Positions 23,943-34,195 of a stretch of 64,000 nt of DNA are shown in pieces. Both the position numbers and the translations under genes were made by a program. The notes under the pieces were generated by a model, which searched no databases, had not been told where the DNA came from, and was given only the letters and a program-made list of their open reading frames with translations. Location: positions 280,709,803 through 280,773,802 of the forward strand of contig NC_073745.1 of NCBI RefSeq assembly GCF_029784135.1. Direction: 5' to 3'. Source of the DNA: Toxorhynchites rutilus septentrionalis (Eukaryota; Arthropoda; Insecta; Diptera; Culicidae). How positions within the stretch are numbered: the stretch's first letter is position 1; each line of letters begins with the position of its first letter.

Positions 23943-25240
23943 TTGTCACGATTCCGCTCCCGTGTAAAAATTGTTCGAGGTATACCACAAGATAGGTACG
24001 ATCTTGGTTCCGATTTTTCGATGGTAAAATTGTCTCTTGCTCTCCTTTCATGGAACAATTCTGCTCCGGAATCGGATATAATTAAGTTCGACTTGCTGGG
24101 AAACCTCCCTGATGTGGCGAAACGTCGCTTGTTCATTATTCAATCATTCTCCGGTGCATAATATTGTTCCGGATGATTGGAGACAAATACAAGTAACAGC
24201 TATTCGAAAACCCAAAAACTTCTGTTCGTACGGCCCAATAGCAATGCTGTCTTGTATACGCCCAAAAAAGGAAATGGCTTCAGTATTCTTGGACACAAAG
24301 GGGGTCTTTGAATCAGTTTCGATAGGAGCCTATCGTGCTCCCGTGGCCGAGTGGTTAGCGTCATAACTAACATGCCGGGTGTTCGGGTTCGATTCCCGTT
24401 CTGTTCGGGGGAATTTTTCGTCAAAGAAATTTCCTCCGACTTGCACTGTGATCACGCGTATTCTAGAGCTTGCCACTCAGAATGCATTCAAGGCGTGTTA
24501 TTTGGCATAGAAATCTCAACTAAGTACTAATAAAAATGACGCAAGTAATACTACTTTGAGACGGCGAAGTTCCTCTAGGAACGTTAGTGCCATTGAAGAA
24601 GAAGAAGAAGGAGCCTGTCAGATAAGTTACACTTATAACTTACTTTGTGAGAAACATTTAATTTTTTCTCACGTAAGTCGGGTCTCTTATATGGGCCTCC
24701 CCTAGGGCTCATGTTTAAGTCCCCTTTTGTACAACAACAAGCAGAACCAAAGCTTCAACTTTTGGGTAAACCGATCACTCATGTCATGTCATTCAGGTAT
24801 CTTGGGGTCTGGTTCGACTCCAAATGTACTTGGGGGGTCCATATTAGGTATCTGAGTAAAAAATGTCAGCAAAGATTAAACTTTCTCCGTACAATTACCG
24901 GCACCTGGTGGGGAGCCCATACAGAATATCTTATCCCATCCCATCCAACGTTGTATCGAACAACTATTCTCTTAGTGATGGAGTATGGTAGTTAATGTTT
25001 TCAATCAGGTGCCGAAACACACCTCATAAAACTCGAGCGAATTCAATACCTTTGTCTCCGTATCCATAATGCTACCAAGAATGCTCTCATTCAAAGCTGT
25101 TGTCTGCCTTCTCGAAACATACCGGAAGATCGAAGCCGAATTATTTCAAAGCATTTCACGCCGATGTACCAATTGCGGAAACGTGACGAATGTAGTCCGA
25201 TTATGTACTCGTATGTGAGCATTTTTGGACCGAACGTATG
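23943..25240 (+). pseudogene. Non-LTR retrotransposon ORF2 relic (R1/Jockey group), split by a SINE
   Basis: The left part gives SPE/PESDIIKFDLLGNLPDVAKR, then VPDDWRQIQVTAIRKP and YGPIAMLSC, the conserved start of the reverse transcriptase domain, followed after a deletion by MASVFLDTKGVFESVSI. The right part, after the SINE, has MGLP (start of the PQGSxLSPLL block, broken), then after another deletion FRYLGVWFDSKCTWGVHI and LNFLRTITGTWWGA, typical of the thumb region, ending near 25240. The YxDD catalytic block is deleted. It is dead and has internal deletions, frameshifts and a SINE. Confidence 0.78.
24332..24608 (+). mobile_element. tRNA-derived SINE, full length, 8-bp TSD
   Basis: The head carries an A box (TGGCCGAGTGGTTAGCGTC) and a B box (GGTTCGATTCCCG), as in a tRNA-like Pol III promoter. 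A tRNA-unrelated body follows, with a (GAA)n tail. AGGAGCCT flanks both sides (24324-24331 and 24609-24616). It resembles Feilai-type culicine SINEs from general knowledge. It interrupts the retrotransposon relic. It is not a functional tRNA: the acceptor stem does not close. Confidence 0.85.
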
Positions 25241-25401
25241 AAATCGTTCATTCGACAGACACCGTCGATGTCTGATAACCCAGCTTACGTTGCGAAAAAA
25301 AACGTAATTTTGCTATGATTACGCTGGCTAGAAGCTTCCTCGAATTATGCTGCCGCTTATTAATCTGAACTAATGCGTCTTAAATTGTTGGTTCCCGCCT
25401 A

Positions 25402-25407
25402 TCAGTA
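25402..25407 (+). promoter_or_regulatory. Initiator-like site upstream of gene B
   Basis: TCAGTA matches the insect initiator and lies about 57 bases before the ATG. There is no supporting TATA box, so this is a weak candidate start site. Confidence 0.25.
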
Positions 25408-25460
25408 CAGTGAAAGAATTCTGCGTGAAAAGAAACGGAATTTGTGTTCTAAAGCTGAAA

Positions 25461-25623
25461 ATGTTCAAATCTCGCAATGCTTCGGTGCTGGATATCCTAT
25501 TTAACCCCCGGCTGTACGGTGTGATTGTGGGTGTGATGAGTTTGGTGGCCATGCTCGCCTCCCTCACAGCATCTGTTTATCTAATAATAAAGTATGACGA
25601 CATCAGAGGTGTTCCGGAAAGCT
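25461..25623 (+). CDS. Gene B exon 1
   Basis: Encodes the N-terminal cytosolic segment and TM1, ending at AGCT|GTAAGT, phase 1. The extra 9-10 residues before TM1 relative to gene A are polar. Confidence 0.83.
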
Positions 25624-26261
25624 GTAAGTACTTGCGCTGGAAAATCTTCTCAGACGGAAAAAAACTTTTACCTTGGTGCTCACTAAAGTTAGATTACCGT
25701 TCAAAATGATACAAGTTTGGTGAAATCCTCGGGATGATATTAAACACGAAACCATTTCCAAATTTCTTTTAGTGAGAACATTTTTCCGGTATGCCACACT
25801 CGAAACCGTCATCGGTTTGATCGGTTTGATTGTTGTCGTAGTGTACCTGATAGGAATCTGCAAAGTATGAGCGACGCAAAAGCTAACGCAGAACTGTAGT
25901 AATCAGTGCCCTCTTCCCTCCCTCAGGCCAACGAGCACTATTTGATGCCGTTCTTAGTGCTACTCGTAGTGGACTTTTCGGGCTACATTGTGTCTGAGAC
26001 ACTCGGCTATCTCAAGGGGACCGTCGAGCAGGACCGGTGGAAGGAGAATTTGTTGGATTGTGGTTTGTTGATGCTCACTTGATCGGTGCTATCAGTGGAG
26101 CTGCCTGTCTTATTTTTTCGTTTGTCCTTTTATTTTCAGCAATTTTCGTATTCAGTTTCACGACGGTAACTTCTCTGTATGATGCCTTCAAACGCGAGAG
26201 ACAGCCGGGATGTTATCGACTCATTTCCGGCGACGAAGAGAACATTCCACTGAAAGTGTGA
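25461..26261 (+). CDS. Gene B: small four-pass membrane protein (about 170 aa, four compact exons)
   Basis: The exons are 25461-25623, 25773-25864, 25927-26062 (end tentative) and 26140-26261; joined they give 513 nt ending in TGA, phases 1, 0, 1. The first in-frame ATG is used. TM1 is at about 18-43, TM2 65-84, TM3 90-106 and TM4 about 126-144. Exon 2 is 92 bp as in genes A and C, and exon 3 carries LMPFLVLLVVD, the family L-x-P-F...D motif. The C-terminal tail has YRLI (156-159), which fits a YxxPhi sorting signal, and an acidic GDEEN. The exon 3 donor is uncertain: GTG|GTTTGT at 26063 gives LLDC|AIF, aligning with LLIT|AFF of gene A. All introns are short (149, 62 and 77 bp). Function unknown. 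Confidence 0.83.
25773..25864 (+). CDS. Gene B exon 2 (92 bp)
   Basis: Opens after TTCTTTTAG and closes at TGCAAA|GTATGA. Encodes TM2 and ends in IGICK, matching YGIYK and IGVYK of the paralogues. Confidence 0.85.
25927..26062 (+). CDS. Gene B exon 3 (3' border tentative)
   Basis: Opens after CCCTCAG with ANEHY. Phase 1 at the end is required by exon 4. Donors at 26060 or 26063 satisfy it before the in-frame TGA at about 26081. Confidence 0.7.
26140..26261 (+). CDS. Gene B exon 4 and stop
   Basis: Opens after TATTTTCAG. Encodes the end of TM4 and the tail with CYRLISGDEEN, with stop TGA at 26259-26261. Confidence 0.82.
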
Positions 26262-26494
26262 ACTTTTAAGATTAAATTTAAATTTAATTTTTTTTTAAGT
26301 TTGTAAATATTTTCCAATATGTTGTCCAGATTACTGTAGGAAAAAAATAATATATACATGATGGAATAGTGCTAGAGCTACCATATGTTTCAATTATTCA
26401 TAGAACGGTTTGTCTCGCTTCGCGTCATATGAATAAAATGAAATTCAGCAAAATTAACTTGTTGGTAGTAACAATGATTTGCGGAGCCAATCAA

Positions 26495-28675
26495 ACATAT
26501 ACAACAATTCCACACCAAACCGATATAATGATTCTCAGATTTTCGTTAAAATTGGTAGTTTTGTTCCTTATCGAAAATATTAGATCCGTATTTTTTTTTA
26601 TTTTCCATTAGTGATCCATTGGTGATCCGAAAAATATTTTTTCCCATTCATTTGAAATATAATCTTTTTTTTTTTAATTCATATCTTTTGAACAACTGGA
26701 CTGATTCAGGTAATCGACACATCAAATTGAAGCCAATGATCTGGTCTTTTACATTTGCAAAAAAAATGTTTTTTTTGTAATTATTGATTGTATTTGTTTT
26801 ACATAAAATATCCAAAAATCAGAGATGTGTTTTTTTTTCGTTATTGAGTCATGATTTTTTCCAGAAATTACTCTTTTTCAAATAATCATATTTTTTTAAC
26901 TACTGAATATAGATATATTATCTATATCGATTATATAAGCCAATGAGGCAACTCTTCTTTGAGAAAATATTGCGGAAACTTGCGAAAAAAATGTATTCTA
27001 GCCGCATAGGAATATTGAACGAAAACTGAAAACAAGTTAACTTAGAAAAATCATAATTCCAAAACCAAAAAACACATCTCTGATTTTCTAGAGGCTATCC
27101 ACATACTTTGTGGACAACTTTAGAGGAGGTAGGGGGTACAAAAAAACCAAGCTTGTCCACGGTGATGAGGATAGGGGTTTAAACAATGTCCACGTGGGCA
27201 TATTGAATGAATATTTCAGAAAAAATAATATATATATGCAAAAATAAATGATTGGATAAATGAAAAATGAAGAAAAGTAAAGAAAAATATTGCGAGCTTT
27301 GTAATATTGAACATGTATAACATAGTTCCCCAAGGTGAGGGTTTCAATTCAGCTTTTGCTCCTGATGTAAATTGAAATCGCGACATATTTCCAGTCAATG
27401 AGTTGAGAATGGACGGATTCGTAGAGAATTGTAATGTATTGCATATTGAACAAATTCTAGAGAATTGCCAATTTTATTGGTGTGTAAATATTCAAAATCT
27501 GTTCGTAGCAAAAATAGTTTAATAACTTGTTAGTTATTATTGTTGAACGTTATAAAACCGTGACATGTTTTCTTATAACCGGATAACTGTAATTTAGATG
27601 ATCTAGGAAATTCGTAGATGAAACACGCCTTTGAGGAACTGAAAGTGGAAGGGCGATGTATATGATTTTTACCCCAAAAATCTGTTTTTGTTCAATTAGC
27701 ACATCGAGTTTTTCATCGAATGTTATTTTAAAGTGTTTAAAAGTTTTTGAATGCATATTTTGTTTGGTAAACTGTTCCAGGAAGAAAGTCTGAAGCGATA
27801 GAAATATTTTCCCAAGGAACGATAGTGAAAAAATGAAAGAACAGAAAATAACCGCGACTTCTGTAAGCCAATTTTCTTTTATATATTTTTTTATATTTTT
27901 CAAATCATTTTATTTCATTTGATTCGAGATTCAGAGTAAAACTAGATAAACTTATTGGCGACAATTAGGTGGTAATGCTAACTCACTAGTAAGACGCTCT
28001 ATGCAGAATGGTTGATAAGGATTTGAAAATTAGGAATATTTTCAATGATCTGGAGAATTATTGTGAGAATTCTCCGACCGATAGCGGAAAAGATTTTACA
28101 CTTCGTAGACAACAACGGTCAAGTTGAGATACTCTGGCTGAATAGGACACGATTGAGGAAGGTGAATCAAAAACCGAGAGTGCAGATGAACCAGCCTTTC
28201 CTGTGATCGATAATATTTAGCAGTGAACAAGGTCTGCATGGAATGATGAACTAAATCTCTAGGAATCAGTGTCTACTTCATTTTTTGAACGAATCATTGT
28301 TTTTTTTTAATTTTCTGAGAAAAAAATAAAATAAGTTCAATTATTTACTTCATCTTATGCCAAAAAATGAAAGATTGTCCACATGAAACACAGAAGGAAG
28401 GGTATAATTAATGTCCATACTTATCCGCGGAAGGTAAGAGAGGTGCACAAAATCGTGCATTTTCTGTCCGCGTGGTATATACAGCCCTTTACGTATAAAA
28501 GGCCTTAGCTTCCAAGAAAAATTATTTAAAAAAGAGAGCGCCTTTGATCCCAAAATCATGAACACAAAAAAAAAACAAATATAATCAATAATTCCGGAAA
28601 CAAAATCCAATGGTTTTTTTAAAAATAACTAAATGGCTTCAATTTATTATATCGGTTATCAGAATTGGTCCGGTA
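26495..28675 (+). mobile_element. Left arm of a second 6403-type foldback element, with internal inserts
   Basis: From about 26495 (CACACCAAACCGATATAATG) the sequence follows the left arm of 6403-7370 to about 27080. After an unrelated insert, the central and right-arm sequence resumes at about 28480-28675. The right arm then continues at 30275-30473, past the element at 28676-30273. The insert from 27090 to 28480 begins with GAGGCTATCCACATACTTTG and has inverted GTCCAC/GTGGAC motifs, probably another MITE. ORFs in this interval are not protein-like. Confidence 0.55.
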
Positions 28676-29587
28676 GGGGAACTGAGGGTAAGCCCGACCC
28701 CATAAGGGAAAGTATTGTTTTGTGAGATATGAGGGCACATATTGGTATGTTTCCCTCACAGAATCATTGTCTAGATTATTTTCCATTAGATATAATGAAT
28801 ATCAGTGCTTTTAAAGGATAATTTTTCAAGTAATAATCAATTTACAAAGATAACATAAAGACAGAGTTCACCAACCAGTGAGGGTGAAACCGGCATCCCA
28901 TGGGGGTAACACCGGCACCCTCAATTTGTCAATAAATGTACCTGACACCAACTGAACCAGTTTGAGTGTGCCAACCGCCAAATGGGAGGTATTCTAATTC
29001 TAGATGTCGCTATCGAATATAATTCGAATCGCTCAGCTCCGGTGAACATGGAATATGGAAAAGAAAGGAATTTGATATCAGGCAACTTTATCATGCGGCA
29101 CCTCAAACCACACCACAATTTAATTACTAGGTCGATGGAATCTAGGTCCTAGTTTCGAGCTTACCCCCTTTCACAAAACGTGATCCTGTAATGTAGATCT
29201 GGGTATTCCAAAGTCTTGGAAGCACGTTTGACAGAAACTCCACCAACGGTAGCCTCTTTTGCAAGGGTGAGCTTCTCCTGGGACCCACTCTCACAATTAG
29301 ATTTTCTTGGGAGCTGCAGGGTATCTGAAATAGATGGCAAATATGTCCCAATAACCTTCAACTCAATGGAAATCATGTCGGGCTTACTCCACTCAGAGGA
29401 ATACGGTCTTACCCCAACATCATACATTTTTTAAGGAGACTATTTCTATTAATTTATTGCTTTAACTTAACTCAACTCGAATCCCAGTGATAGTTAACAC
29501 TCCAGAGGATGAACTGTAGAACAACGAAAAGGATTTGAAACAGCGTTCAAGAATAAAAGATTAGATTCAACTATTATACTATATAGC

Positions 29588-29955
29588 TTATTTTAGGACA
29601 ATTTCGATGTGACCACCCATTTTTGCGACAACGTGATTTAAACGGTGAACAAAATTCTTCATGCACAACTCTAACATTACGACTTCGATGCTGTTGAAAA
29701 TCCGAGTTATTTCTCCTTTAAGTTCCTCCAAAGTTTGTGGCTTAGGCGTCGTGCACAAATAACGTAACGTGATAAGGTGTAGAGGAGAGGGTCGAGGTTG
29801 CGTTACTTTCTGTGTATTAGAGATAGGAAATTGCGTTACGTAGGGGAGGGGGGGTTTTCAAAATCCGGGTTGTAGCGTTACGTAATTTGTGCACGACGCC
29901 TTATTAACATAGCAACGGTCCTTCACGTACCCCCGGAGGAAGTAATCGACGACGA
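29588..29955 (-). pseudogene. Tc1/mariner-superfamily transposase, C-terminal relic broken by a MITE
   Basis: The minus strand reads DYFLRGYVKDRCYVNKP up to the MITE, then continues beyond it with QTLEELKGEITRIFNSIE and about 40 more residues to a TAA at 29588-29590. DYFLWGYxKDRxY-x-N-x-P-x-TLxELK is the characteristic end of insect Tc1/mariner-type transposases just after the last catalytic Asp. Removing the insert and one copy of TTA restores the frame. The N-terminal parts were not recognised to the right. Confidence 0.75.
29745..29900. mobile_element. 156-bp MITE with TTA target duplication
   Basis: The ends are inverted copies beginning GGCGTCGTGCACAAAT, and the flanks are TTA on both sides (29742-29744 and 29901-29903). 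The 3-bp TTA target and short length fit a PIF/Harbinger (Tourist-like) MITE. It lies inside the transposase coding sequence. A truncated copy is at 17602-17713. Confidence 0.85.
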
Positions 29956-30274
29956 GAAATGTTGAAATTATGACCATAAGAGGACAAAGTTTCATTAAGG
30001 CTTCGATTGCTCGAGTAATACGATTTCACTAAAAATACACGTTCTTGTAAATTGTACATCTTGACACTAAAAACCACCCGATCAGACTGAACGAGTTAGC
30101 CGAATACTATCGTCCCGAAGTCGAGAATGCAGTGTTACCATCGACGGAGCGAAAAAAAATTCTATAAGAAGCTTTTAGATTTTTTTGCGTGAACGTTTAA
30201 TCTGAAAGACCCTGCACTTAATCAGAGTTTTCTAGTAAAACTCAGGGGTTGCCGGTCTTACCCCCAGTTCTTCT

Positions 30275-30473
30275 ACTTTAAAAGTTATGAATTTTTGAAA
30301 AAATCATTTTTGGAGAAAGGGGAAAAATGAATTTTCATATCATCCAAACAGAAATGGGCACCTTAAAAATAATAAAAAAACGGGTCTAATATTTTGCAAT
30401 AAGGCACAAAACTACTACTTTTCACCAAAATATGCGAACCACTATATCGGTTTGGCATGGTATGGCTGTATTA
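30275..30473 (+). repeat. Right arm of the second 6403-type foldback element
   Basis: From AAAAGTTATGAATTTTTG to CGGTTTGGCATGG it matches the right arm at about 7165-7370, closing the element that begins at 26495. Confidence 0.6.
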
Positions 30474-32142
30474 TGGTATGTGACAAGCAGTCTTCCATGT
30501 TTCACAAAAAACACTGCGTCCGGAATAAACATGTCCACGCTGCTGCACAGTTTTGTGTTTGAGTACAAACATGATTTTTTCGTACCTATGTTAGAAAATG
30601 TGACAAGTTTGTATTCGTGGTATGTTTGGACATACGATGTTTAATCCCAATGTTTCACATGATGTTCGAACATGGTGTACAGTTTCTCTTGCTTTTTCAC
30701 CCCAAGCACCGGCAGTGCGTAGAGTAGAAGAAGCGAATCGGACACCACACCACCACCACTCAACGCGTGGTGTGTTGGTATGTTGACATGGAAAAAATGC
30801 TTTCCTTTCATGACAATGGGTGCTTCATCAAAAATATTGGGCAAATAAAATAAACCTCTTTTTCTGTTCTGAACAAAATAAACATCGATTGATATGAGAG
30901 TTTTTCACATTTGATATCATTATTTAGTGCACGCATCAATTTATATATTGAATTCATGTAACATTCGCTATTATTAGTCATTTGAACAAGTACTAAAATT
31001 GAATTATTCAGCAGTGACATGTTAGGCGTGACGCTAACCACTCGACCACGGGAGCAACTATTTTGGCTGGATCTTTGAATACAAATGGCCAATACTGCTT
31101 GTTCGCGACGATCGCGACCCGAGCTATAAAACGAGCGGAGAAGAGGAGAAGAAAGGATGATGCAATCGCATGCACACATAGCATATGTAGTGCAGTGTAA
31201 GTGTAGCTTTTAGTTTTTTCCTTCATTCAGTTTGTGATAACATCAAGAAATTAATGGTGTGTTTTAGCCGCTGAAATTTCTCTGCTGGTTCTGCTGTGTG
31301 CCGCTGAAAGTTGCATCTAAAACTAATTTTTGGGTATTTATTTTTTTTGGTCAGCATTTGTACGACGTCGCCCGCTATGCAGTCGGCTCCCCAGAATTTA
31401 ATTGCCAACATGCACGCAAAAAAAAAATAGAAAGCTTAGAAAGAAGAGAATGTTGATGATTCAACAAGAGCCAAAGGTTGTACCGCTCATGACAACTCTA
31501 CACGAGCTGATGATTGCGCCGGCTAGTGATCATTCTATCCTGGATTCTTCGAGTCGAAAAAAACGCACCACGCTAGATATGGGGTGCAGACTAGGGGGGC
31601 GTTGCTGATTAACGGTCAGCTGCATCCCAATAGGAAGTATCCCATGTCGGGCACACGTACAGAGCACTGAAGACTGCAACATCCCAATTATGAGAACACT
31701 TGTAATACTAACCTCGAGCCAACTGCGAGTAATCGGTTACATATTACTAACATAGTTGTAAGCAAACATTGTCAAAATATTGAACTCCCGGCCCCGTTAG
31801 GCTGACGCCATATGAGCCTTAATAAAAATATATATTTTGGTGCATGAACTTATAGCCTCTTAGTTCGTGCAATTTTTGAAATGCGAACTAAATTTCAAGT
31901 TCGTTTCTGTGAAAAAGTATTCTACGAAGAAATGTTTTGGGATGAATAATTTCTTTCCGTGTATGAAAAGAAACGAAACGAAAGCAATGAATACTGCGAC
32001 ATCGGGTGATATGTTTGTACATGATGTTCTTGAATTATAAACATCGTGTTTGTCTTCATATGTCTATGTTTGTGTATCATTGTTCGTGTTGGGGATAGAC
32101 ACTCAACACTAGCGAGAATCATGTTCGAATTCAAACAAAAGC
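30474..32142. other. Intergenic; SINE head and possible retroelement 3' end
   Basis: There is no gene. 31010-31060 is a SINE head (separate entry). The stretch 31620-31835, with CCCGGCCCCGTTAGGCTGAC and an AATAAA near 31818, looks like the 3' end of a retroelement, by inference from its composition and poly-A signal. Confidence 0.35.
31008..31060 (-). mobile_element. Truncated SINE head
   Basis: On the minus strand it reads GCTCCCGTGGTCGAGTGGTT + AGCGTCAC, the A-box half of the SINE at 24332. It lacks the B box and body. Confidence 0.7.
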
Positions 32143-32590
32143 ATGGAATTTTCACATCGCGTGGACATGTGTAAGTGTTTTTCGGAAGACTGGTGGCAAG
32201 AGCCGATACCGACCATTGGCCATGAAACTCAAGAAACTGTGGGGACTATGAGAGATCCCAAATTTGTTCCATTCGTTCTCTTTACTACTGGAATCGTCCC
32301 GAAGACAATTCTGGAAGCGTTAAAGGTGTTACATATCGAGAAGGAGTTGGCTGGCATTCAAAAGTTGGTCATCCTTAGCACCAGCAACTTAGCACGTGTC
32401 ATCCATAGCACTTGCGCGACTGTTCGATACTTCCTATACCTGGACTAAACAACACGAGCATGCAGATAAGTGCATTTCGCAGAGCCTTGTCCACCTTTGG
32501 CATTAAGAAGCCCGAGGGCAGGATAATATTCTGGCTAGGCTCGCCTAGTTAAGAAATGTGGCAGCTCTGCCAAAAGAAACGCGACATTCT
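32143..32590 (+). pseudogene. C-terminal remnant of a non-LTR retrotransposon ORF2 (tentative)
   Basis: A 101-codon frame contains FVPFVLFTTGIVPKTILEAL ... GIQKLVILSTSNLARVI. This resembles the segment downstream of the reverse transcriptase in many arthropod non-LTR elements (pattern IPIVIGATGxVxxxLxxxL ... LQKxxILxTxxIxRK). The Tyr codons and context upstream are decayed and no RT domain is present. Confidence 0.5.
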
Positions 32591-32910
32591 TAATACGCTG
32601 CATAACCTAGTTTTCTGCAGAAAGACACTAAAATATTTCTGAAGTTTATCTGAACTACTTCTACCCAAATTTTCAAGAGAAAATACCCAATGGGTAATTT
32701 TCTACAGCATTTTTTCCGTGATGCAATTTGATGTGGGACACCCTTTATATGCTTTTCAGACCATTTATAGTTATTGAAAGGTTGATTGAATATATTATTG
32801 TATTTTGTTCAGAAAGAGTGGACCAAGTACCAGAGAATAAAAAAATGTAACTACTAAACTTTTTATGATCGATTTCAAATCCAAGCGTGGTCTTTCATTA
32901 ACTGCAAGTA

Positions 32911-33395
32911 CACCCATACCTCGCTTTGCGGCTTAGATACGTTCCACGAAATTTGGCCACAAAGCTGAAGGCCGTATAAGGAATCAATTATTCTAATACA
33001 AATTCATACAAATTCAATCAGATCAGTTCCAAATTTGTTAAATATGTAACATGGTTTATCATTCAAAATGCATTTTATCATTTTATTTTTATTTCATTTG
33101 AATTAGTAATTAAATTCATTTAAATTTATTTCATTTTAATCAAATGTATGTAGTTAATATAAAATTGAAACATACAATGTATACAACATACATACATAAA
33201 AACCTACAATAATCTATAAACGAAAATGAAAAAAAATTCACTTCTGTACAAAAATGATATTTTTGAACCAATCCTCAAATTTGTTTGCCGTTATAACAAA
33301 ACCTTTTAGGGCGTAAATCGAAAACGTGCCTGAATTCAAGTGGCCGTTATAGCGAAATGCCGTACAAAGAGCGGTCGTATAGCGAGGTATGGGTG
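32911..33395. mobile_element. Tigger-like MITE, 485 bp
   Basis: Inverted ends CACCCATACCTCGCT are flanked by TA on both sides (32909-32910 and 33396-33397). Its arms are colinear with the transposase-containing fragment at 12388-12941, so it is an internally deleted member of that Tigger/pogo-like family. Confidence 0.8.
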
Positions 33396-33949
33396 TATTC
33401 GTTTTCGAAATCATGCTAACCCGTTTGCTGTTAAAACATAGTTTGTTAGAAACTAACTATACTTGAAAATACATTCTAATCGATTATTTTTGTTGAGTAA
33501 AATGTTGTTTCAAGGCATAAAATGGTTTGATTCATTGTATAGGTTTAATGGAGTAAATTAACTGAGTAAATGATACGATTTCATCATCAAATTGATCAGT
33601 CATAGTGCGCCAAGTCTCTGAAAAATATTTTTTGGTTCAGTCAGAGTGGACCAAGTACCGTTCTGAATCATATTTCGGACGTAAAACCCTCTTTATTGAC
33701 CTCAAAGAAGCTTTTTTTAATAACACCATCATACGACCTTGGCAAAGAGTAACTAAGAGCTGTAGAAAATCAATTGGAGAGAATGATTGAAAACTACTAA
33801 AACTACACAGCATCAAACTTTGAGTACGATTTACTCGAAATCATAATTATGTTACCGGTTTGACTGAACAATGACCATATGGAATTAAAACACAATCATT
33901 TCATACGAGTTATCAATCAGTTGCTATAGGGACTCATCCTTCAATAGTA
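33396..33949. other. No gene; motifs of the 2259-type repeat
   Basis: Contains CAGTCAGAGTGGACCAAGTA at about 33640 and a weaker copy at 33600, both related to the foldback element at 2259-3362. The ends could not be placed. Confidence 0.35.
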
Positions 33950-34195
33950 TTCTCTGAAATGGCCAATTGGTTAACGTCACACATCATGCCGGGGCTTCGT
34001 GTTCGATTACCGTTATGGCCGGAGGATTTTTCGTCGAAGTTTTTTTTTCGACTTGCATTGTTGTCACGCGTATTCTATGGTGACTGAGTGGTTTAAGAAA
34101 AAATGATGTAAGTTCTAATCGACCCAAGTTACTACCTACGCTGTGACAACAAATGTTTTTGTTGGAAACGTTAGTGTCATTCAAGATGATTTTTT
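33950..34195 (+). mobile_element. Degenerate full-length SINE
   Basis: Same order as the SINE at 24332: a decayed A box (TGGCCAATTGGTTAACGTC), a B box (TGTTCGATTACCG), the body phrase TTTTTCGTCGAAG and the near-terminal AACGTTAGTGTCATT. There are many substitutions, so it is older than the copy at 24332. Confidence 0.8.

Larger units (their letters stand above)
28676..30273. mobile_element. TA-flanked DNA transposon, 1.6 kb, inserted in the foldback arm
   Basis: The left terminus GGGGAACTGAGGGTAAGCCC and the inverted right terminus (GAAGAACTGGGGGTAAGACC) form imperfect TIRs. TA flanks both sides (28674-28675 and 30274-30275), and the split foldback arm rejoins across the insertion. It carries a transposase relic on the minus strand (29588-29955) and several internal GGGGTAAG-type motifs. 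Its TA target and transposase type point to the IS630-Tc1-mariner superfamily. Confidence 0.7.

Noticed and set aside
24332..24410. Possible tRNA gene (A and B boxes present)
   Set aside because: The acceptor stem does not pair, a SINE body and GAA tail follow, and target duplications flank it. It is a SINE head. The same applies to 33950 and 31010.
28030..28220. Acidic reading NDLENYCENSPTDSGKDF resembling a piggyBac N-terminus
   Set aside because: Too short, no core domain nearby, frame broken after about 40 residues.
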